The position numbers and the translations under genes were made by a program. Shown here piece by piece: positions 15,846-19,886 of a stretch of DNA of 19,886 nt. Under the pieces are notes generated by a model. That model was not told the origin of the DNA and searched no databases. It was given only the letters and a program-made list of their open reading frames with translations. Source of the DNA: Methanosphaera sp. SHI613 (GTDB taxonomy: Archaea; Methanobacteriota; Methanobacteria; Methanobacteriales; Methanobacteriaceae); assembly GCA_003266145.1 (NCBI GenBank), contig MVJJ01000152.1, forward strand, positions 1-19,886. Reading direction: 5' to 3'. The number at the start of each line of letters is the position of its first letter. Position 1 is the first letter of the stretch.

Positions 15846-16239
15846 ATTAATCACCTATAATTATTTGCATTCATATAACATTTATCACTTCGACTATAAT
15901 ACATTCATGTCGTATTATAATTGCTTTGTATTAAAATATATATTATGTATAATTTAGTTTGTATCTTATACATATATAATCTTTTTATTGGTTATTGTGT
16001 TATAATTCCTTTTTTCTATATTTTTATTCTATGTTTTATTTGTTTTCAATTATGCTTTTTATTTTGCACTCTTTTTTTAGTATTATCGGATATTCTCGTA
16101 AAGGAAATATCTTTCCTATAGTATACTGTTGTGCCATTGTCCGGTATCGAACAAAGAGTATCATTGGAAATATTTTTTTCCAAGTTAAATCATCTACAAA
16201 AAATATAAGATAATACTTCAGTAAAGCGGGGGTGATAAG
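15846..16239. promoter_or_regulatory. divergent region between frhA and the OB-like gene cluster
   Basis: A 394-base AT-rich stretch without a supportable gene. On the frhA side a perfect 8-bp inverted repeat, TATAATAC at 15895-15902 and GTATTATA at 15912-15919, overlaps a probable TATA box about 50 bases before the frhA ATG. On the right, GGAAA-4-TTTCC lies near 16103-16116, and TTGGAAA (16164-16170) pairs perfectly with TTTCCAA (16177-16183). A TATA-like AAAAAATATAAG near 16198-16209 could drive the plus-strand cluster with a short leader. Possible open frames here look like chance products of low-complexity sequence. Confidence 0.4.
16231..16239 (+). promoter_or_regulatory. ribosome-binding site that points to an AUU start
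   Basis: GGTGAT at 16231-16236, within a GGGGGTGAT stretch, followed by AAG, precedes ATT at 16240. The same spacing and spacer (GGAGAT, AAG, ATG) is used by the gene at 17491. No ATG, GTG or TTG occurs in this frame between the upstream stop at 16222 and 16342. Confidence 0.5.
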
Positions 16240-16575
16240 ATTAAGGACATAATTGGAAAAAGCATATTAAGAAAATCCGAATGGGAGACAATATCAAGAA
16301 ACAATTGGAATCCCGAGATAGGAGATAAGATAGAGGGAAGGTTGCTTTCCATAACAAGATCCGAAGGAAACTTCATAATCAATATCTACCTGATACTCAC
16401 CGATGACAATAAGAAGATAAAGGTATTCGGATGTACTCATTTGGATGAACTGATGGATGAAGTGGCTATAAACGATTATATAAGAATAACATATAACGGA
16501 CTTAAAAAGACAAGCAACGGTTATAACATGAAGATATTCAATGTTGAAAGGAGGATAAATGATGAAGAAGAATGA
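16240..16575 (+). CDS. OB-like protein, first of a tandem pair (apparent AUU start)
   Basis: A protein of 111 aa if read from ATT at 16240. The first canonical in-frame start is TTG at 16342, which would cut off the conserved WNPEIGDKIEG (23-33) and leave only 77 residues. Strands predicted at GDKIEGRLLSI, FIINIYLILT, KIKVFG and NDYIRITYNG, with LDELMDEV between them, match the small OB-like proteins common in phage and archaeal accessory DNA, which read W-x-P-x-x-GDxIEG ... GDxIxIxYxG. Nucleic-acid binding is inferred. The next gene is a diverged homologue and overlaps its end by 17 bases. A lost start through frameshift is the alternative. Confidence 0.6.
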   Translation: MKDIIGKSILRKSEWETISRNNWNPEIGDKIEGRLLSITRSEGNFIINIYLILTDDNKKIKVFGCTHLDELMDEVAINDYIRITYNGLKKTSNGYNMKIFNVERRINDEEE

Positions 16576-16828
16576 GGAATTTTGGAATGCATCTGAAGGA
16601 GACTTTATAGAAGGAGAACTCATAGAAATAACTGATAATATAGGAAAATACTCAAACAGAATCTATAAAATCAGGACTGAAAATAAGATATTCTGCATAT
16701 GGGAAAGCGTCGAATTGAAGGAATTATTCGAGAACGTTGAACGGGGCGATAGGATTTATCTGAAATATATTGGAACAACCGATTGCGGTGAATATTATAA
16801 GAAAAACTATGAACTGAAAATATTGTGA
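16559..16828 (+). CDS. OB-like protein, second of a tandem pair
   Basis: An 89-aa protein related to the one before it: WNASEGDFIEG at 9-19 aligns with WNPEIGDKIEG, and CIWESVELKELFENVERGDRIYLKYIG with FGCTHLDELMDEVAINDYIRITYNG. It looks like a single OB-type barrel with no other domain. A strong AAAGGAGG site at 16547-16554 precedes two adjacent ATGs at 16559 and 16562, and either could be used. The start overlaps the end of the preceding gene, so translation is coupled. The pair probably arose by tandem duplication, and a heterodimer is possible but not shown. Confidence 0.65.
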   Translation: MMKKNEEFWNASEGDFIEGELIEITDNIGKYSNRIYKIRTENKIFCIWESVELKELFENVERGDRIYLKYIGTTDCGEYYKKNYELKIL

Positions 16829-16884
16829 CACAATCACATGACTAAAAAAAATGAAAATAAAAAAGTGTCTTTAAAATGTAAAGT

Positions 16885-17466
16885 ATGATAACAGAAATCA
16901 ATAAACAACTTGAAAAAGGCAATAATGTATTGCTCTATAATGAAGATTTATACAAGTACTATAAAAAACATGACAGTAAAATAACCGCTACCTATATTTC
17001 AACACCTAAAAAAGGAAAAACAGCATTTGAATCGATTCTCAAAAAAATGGATAAGACCTCCATAGTAAGCAACAAGACAATAAGCAAAATAATTGAGCAA
17101 ATATGTGAAAAAACAACAGATAAAAAGTTAATAATATATATTAATTCATTTGAACACCTTAGCCAAAGAGAACTTCCTTACTACAAGGAACTTGAAGAAA
17201 ATAAGAATATACAGATGATAGTAAACATAGCATCCGATAAAAAATTCATCGATGAGGAATTTCTTAAGAAATTCGTAATCCTGACTGATGAATACTACAA
17301 CAACAGATCACAAAGCGTAAACATCACCTATCCATTACTACTTTTGCTGTCACTATTCATATTTTTATTCTTTTTAAGACTGCAGTTAAGCATAATTAAC
17401 TACCTTGTAAATACATTATGGTTTACACTATTGATGTACAGGACAATATACTACATAACAAGATAA
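16885..17466 (+). CDS. degenerate P-loop-like protein with C-terminal membrane anchor
   Basis: A 193-aa protein with no firm family. The soluble part (1-140) follows the layout of an Orc1-like AAA+ core: NNVLLYNED at 13-21 where Walker A should be, LIIYINSFEHLS at 82-93 where Walker B should be, and IQMIVNIASD at 109-118 in the sensor-1 position. The P-loop glycines and lysine and the Walker B acids are missing, so it should not hydrolyse ATP by the usual mechanism. Two hydrophobic helices (about 148-166 and 169-187) end the protein. There is no clear ribosome-binding site. It lies 56 bases after the OB-like pair and 24 bases before the next membrane protein gene. Confidence 0.55.
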   Translation: MITEINKQLEKGNNVLLYNEDLYKYYKKHDSKITATYISTPKKGKTAFESILKKMDKTSIVSNKTISKIIEQICEKTTDKKLIIYINSFEHLSQRELPYYKELEENKNIQMIVNIASDKKFIDEEFLKKFVILTDEYYNNRSQSVNITYPLLLLLSLFIFLFFLRLQLSIINYLVNTLWFTLLMYRTIYYITR

Positions 17467-17490
17467 AGCCCAGATTAACGAGGAGATAAG

Positions 17491-18096
17491 ATGACCAAGA
17501 TAAACGAAGTACTAACGGCAGTAATATTATACTCCATCATTTCATACATGCTGCAACTTCCCAACCTTTATACAGGAATACTGATTGCAGTAATTGCAAC
17601 ACAGATAAACCTGATGCTGCCCTCAGACTACAAGCATACACTGCTTTTGTATGTACCACTGATGGCATTTACACTTGAATATCCCAGCATAACAATACCA
17701 CTGATGGTAGGATACACAGCGACAATATTCATCTCGCTTCTATCAAAAAATGGGTGCAAACTGTTATATCCCATTAAAAACACCACATTCACAGGACCAA
17801 AGAACTATCTGGAGAATAACTCAAAAAAGGATTACGCGGCTACAACATTTCTGCTGGTTCTCATGATAATAACATTGGCATTTTCAACAAACGGTATGCA
17901 GATAATAGATAATCTCAATGAAAACAGTGACTTGACCAAATATATGGCACATACTGACAATCCAAACGCTAATAAGACAATGAATCACTCCCATTATATA
18001 ACAATAGATGCGGAAAACTGTAGAAATATGAACATAACCACAAAAACTGAAAACAATACCACCACCACTATAATAAAGGATTATACCGGTGGTTAA
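17491..18096 (+). CDS. polytopic membrane protein with sequon-rich tail
   Basis: A 201-aa protein of unknown family. Four hydrophobic segments lie in the first 86 residues (about 5-22, 27-44, 49-61, 67-86), then a hydrophilic loop rich in Asn and Lys, a fifth helix at about 115-133, and a 68-residue C-terminal tail. The tail carries five N-glycosylation sequons between 161 and 191 (NKT, NHS, NIT, NNT, NTT), so it is probably outside the cell. GAGGAGAT with a three-base spacer precedes the ATG. It is the last gene of the plus-strand cluster. A transport or surface role is possible, but nothing specific is seen. Confidence 0.6.
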   Translation: MTKINEVLTAVILYSIISYMLQLPNLYTGILIAVIATQINLMLPSDYKHTLLLYVPLMAFTLEYPSITIPLMVGYTATIFISLLSKNGCKLLYPIKNTTFTGPKNYLENNSKKDYAATTFLLVLMIITLAFSTNGMQIIDNLNENSDLTKYMAHTDNPNANKTMNHSHYITIDAENCRNMNITTKTENNTTTTIIKDYTGG

Positions 18097-18112
18097 TCAA
18101 GTTTGAAGAATC

Positions 18113-18189
18113 AAAAAAAACGAATTAAAGAATGATATTGGGCAAAAATCTAAAAAAAAGAGATGGAAGTAGAAATGAAATCTACTTTT
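18113..18189. terminator. bidirectional terminator between membrane gene and glmU
   Basis: A perfect 6-bp hairpin, AGTAGA at 18168-18173 and TCTACT at 18181-18186 followed by T3, can end plus-strand transcripts. A8 runs at 18152-18159 and 18113-18120 give two U8 tracts to minus-strand RNA leaving the gene that ends at 18223. Confidence 0.5.
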
Positions 18190-18222
18190 GGATTAAATGA
18201 GAAATAATCAAAGGAATAATAC

Positions 18223-19515
18223 TTATTTTTCTTCCTTTTTAATTTTCTTAACGATTAAATTAGTATTGGTTGTTACCAGACAGTTGCATTCTATATCCTC
18301 ATATATCACACAACCTGCATTGATAAACGTACCATTACCTATTTTAACACCAGGATTTACACTGGTATTTATACCGGTTTTAACGCCATCACCGAATATG
18401 GCACCTAACTTTCTGAGTCCGGAGTCAACCCTTTTACCTTTAACGGTAACTTTCACATGCTTATCATCAAATCTGAGATTTGCCAGATTAGTACCTGCAC
18501 CAAGGTTACAGTCAACACCAATAACTGAATCTCCCACATAAGACAAATGATTGACGTTGGTATTGTCCATGATGATACTGTTTTTAATCTCAACGGCATT
18601 ACCCACATCGACGTTGTTGCATAGGCAGGTAAATGGTCTAAGATACGTGTTCGGTCCCACATCACAGTTATCACCAATAAATACAGGTCCTTGGATATAA
18701 CAGCCGGAACGGATTATACTGTTTTTACCAAGATGTACCGGGCCATGTATGGTTACTCCATCTTCTATTTCACCTTCTATACTTTCTTCCATCTTTTCTA
18801 GGAAGTCATGATTACAGCTGAGAAGTTCCCAAGGTCTTCCTACGTCCATCCATTTTTCATTGGAGATAAGACCTAAAATTTCCCATCCTTCCTTCAATTC
18901 AATATCCAGTGAATCGGTTATTTCATATTCACCACGTTCTGATAATTCTGTTTTTTTAATGGCATCAAATATTTCCGTACTGAACAGGTATATACCAGCA
19001 TTGGCAAGATTACTTGGTGCTTCACCTTCGGCAGGTTTTTCAACAATCTCCTTAATCTGATCGTTTACCATCGATACAACACCATAATTTGATGGATCAT
19101 CCACATTAATAAGTGTCATTACACTTTTTACATTGTTACTTGTTCTTGTAGCGTATTTTTCAATTAAATTTCTGATAAGATCATAACTTACGATTATATC
19201 TCCATTCAGGACGATGAAACTTTCATCAATAAATTTTTCAGCACTTCCAATAGCATGTGCAGTACCCAGCTGTCCATCCTGAACTGCATAGTTGATGTTC
19301 ACGCCAAAGTCGCTACCGTCACCGAAGTATTCTTCGATTACTTCTTTTTTATATCCAACAACCAATGTAATGTCCTTGATTCCTGCATCTCTCAGTGATT
19401 CTATGTTATACTGAATTAACGGTTTTCCACCGGTAATAAGCATTGTTTTTGGTCTTGTAGTGGTTAAAGGACGCATTCTGGTTCCTTCACCTGCTGTAAG
19501 TATAATTGCCTTCAT
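18223..19515 (-). CDS. glmU: GlmU-type bifunctional sugar-1-phosphate nucleotidyltransferase/acetyltransferase
   Basis: A 430-aa enzyme, most likely making UDP-GlcNAc from glucosamine-1-phosphate. The N-terminal nucleotidyltransferase has LTAGEGTRMRPLT at 6-18, RPK at 21-23, GQLGTAHA at 81-88 and LNGD at 103-106. From about 245 onward the chain is a left-handed beta-helix of hexapeptide repeats, expected to carry the acetyltransferase. Length and order fit archaeal GlmU-like proteins. Close paralogues act on other sugars or lack acetyltransferase activity, so the substrate is inferred. An ATG at 19521 abuts the AGGTGA site. The ATG at 19515, six bases after it, is the proper start. A TATA-like box lies near 19557-19568. 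Confidence 0.88.
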   Translation of the reverse strand: MKAIILTAGEGTRMRPLTTTRPKTMLITGGKPLIQYNIESLRDAGIKDITLVVGYKKEVIEEYFGDGSDFGVNINYAVQDGQLGTAHAIGSAEKFIDESFIVLNGDIIVSYDLIRNLIEKYATRTSNNVKSVMTLINVDDPSNYGVVSMVNDQIKEIVEKPAEGEAPSNLANAGIYLFSTEIFDAIKKTELSERGEYEITDSLDIELKEGWEILGLISNEKWMDVGRPWELLSCNHDFLEKMEESIEGEIEDGVTIHGPVHLGKNSIIRSGCYIQGPVFIGDNCDVGPNTYLRPFTCLCNNVDVGNAVEIKNSIIMDNTNVNHLSYVGDSVIGVDCNLGAGTNLANLRFDDKHVKVTVKGKRVDSGLRKLGAIFGDGVKTGINTSVNPGVKIGNGTFINAGCVIYEDIECNCLVTTNTNLIVKKIKKEEK

Positions 19516-19886
19516 TAACATTCACCTAAAATTATTATTAATTATTCTTAATCTATTAGTATATAATATGTTTTTCCAATATATTTATTTTATTATAATT
19601 TTTTTCAGGGGGCTATTGATTAAATCATATATTAATAAAATGATTTTAGAATAGGTCAATTAATTCATATGATTTTTCCCATAATCTTTTCGGAAAATAT
19701 AATTCCCTTTAACATACTACTCAGGTATATTGTTTATTCAGAAAACGAAAATTAATCATGTAACTTCGTTAATGTTATATTTATTTTTCTTTGGCATGAA
19801 TTTACTATTATATTATCTGATTTGTGGAATTGGTGCTCTTATGTAATTTCTGTACAGTTTTTTTCATTATTGAGTAATAAACTATT
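19516..19886. promoter_or_regulatory. glmU promoter and non-coding right end
   Basis: The 371 bases to the window edge contain no supportable gene. Near the left side, minus-strand TATA-like sequence at 19568-19557 lies about 45 bases before the glmU ATG, implying a leader of about 20 bases with AGGTGA. The rest is AT-rich. I see no strong repeats, and the gene to the right is out of the window. Confidence 0.4.

Noticed and set aside
15921..16213. Overlapping 66- and 72-aa hydrophobic open frames upstream of frhA
   Set aside because: They arise from T-rich low-complexity DNA (Phe, Ile, Leu, Tyr only), lack ribosome-binding sites and overlap each other.
1..19886. tRNA, rRNA, CRISPR arrays, insertion sequences or integrase genes
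   Set aside because: No cloverleaf-type sequence, regularly spaced direct repeats, transposase motifs or terminal inverted repeats with target duplications were found by eye.

Overview
The window looks like chromosomal DNA from a very AT-rich methanogenic archaeon of the Methanobacteriales. Methanosphaera is my best guess, by inference only. The archaeal signs are a GMP synthase split into two genes, a geranylgeranyl reductase for ether lipids, an Orc1/Cdc6-type ATPase, an F420-reducing hydrogenase operon in the order frhADGB, and an archaeal GlmU-type sugar nucleotidyltransferase. Ribosome-binding sites of the AGGTGA and GGAGG type, TATA-like boxes and U-run terminators agree with this.

Layout. 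0.1-3.1 kb (minus): a DUF815-type AAA+ ATPase behind the two GMP synthase subunit genes. 3.2-4.0 kb (plus): a tiny two-helix membrane protein and a DUF447-type flavin-binding-like protein. 4.1-5.7 kb (minus): adenine deaminase with a long upstream region containing a 12-bp inverted repeat. 6.1-7.5 kb (minus): a two-gene unit encoding an unknown basic protein and a protein built of about five AP2-like repeats. 7.5-7.8 kb: an intergenic region with a striking C-rich/G-rich strand asymmetry, a G-quadruplex-type motif and an ORB-like element. 7.8-8.9 kb (plus): an Orc1/Cdc6-type AAA+ protein lacking the winged helix, then a 58-aa membrane protein. 9.0-10.2 kb (minus): geranylgeranyl reductase. 10.3-11.5 kb (plus): a three-helix membrane protein and a YgjP-like zinc metallopeptidase with a duplicated N-terminal module. 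11.6-12.2 kb (minus): an unrecognised soluble protein. 12.4-15.8 kb (minus): frhA-frhD-frhG-frhB. 16.2-18.1 kb (plus): an accessory cluster of two tandem OB-like proteins (the first apparently starting at AUU), a degenerate P-loop-like protein with a membrane anchor, and a polytopic membrane protein with a sequon-rich tail. 18.2-19.5 kb (minus): GlmU-type enzyme, followed by a non-coding end.

Functionally the window mixes core metabolism (purine synthesis and salvage, F420 reduction by H2, membrane lipid saturation, UDP-GlcNAc synthesis) with three pockets of poorly described genes: 6.1-8.9 kb, 10.3-12.2 kb and 16.2-18.1 kb. The best candidates for something undescribed are the 7.5-8.9 kb region (possible replication origin or G4 element beside a trimmed Orc1) and the 16.2-18.1 kb cluster. 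No tRNA, rRNA, CRISPR array or transposase was seen.
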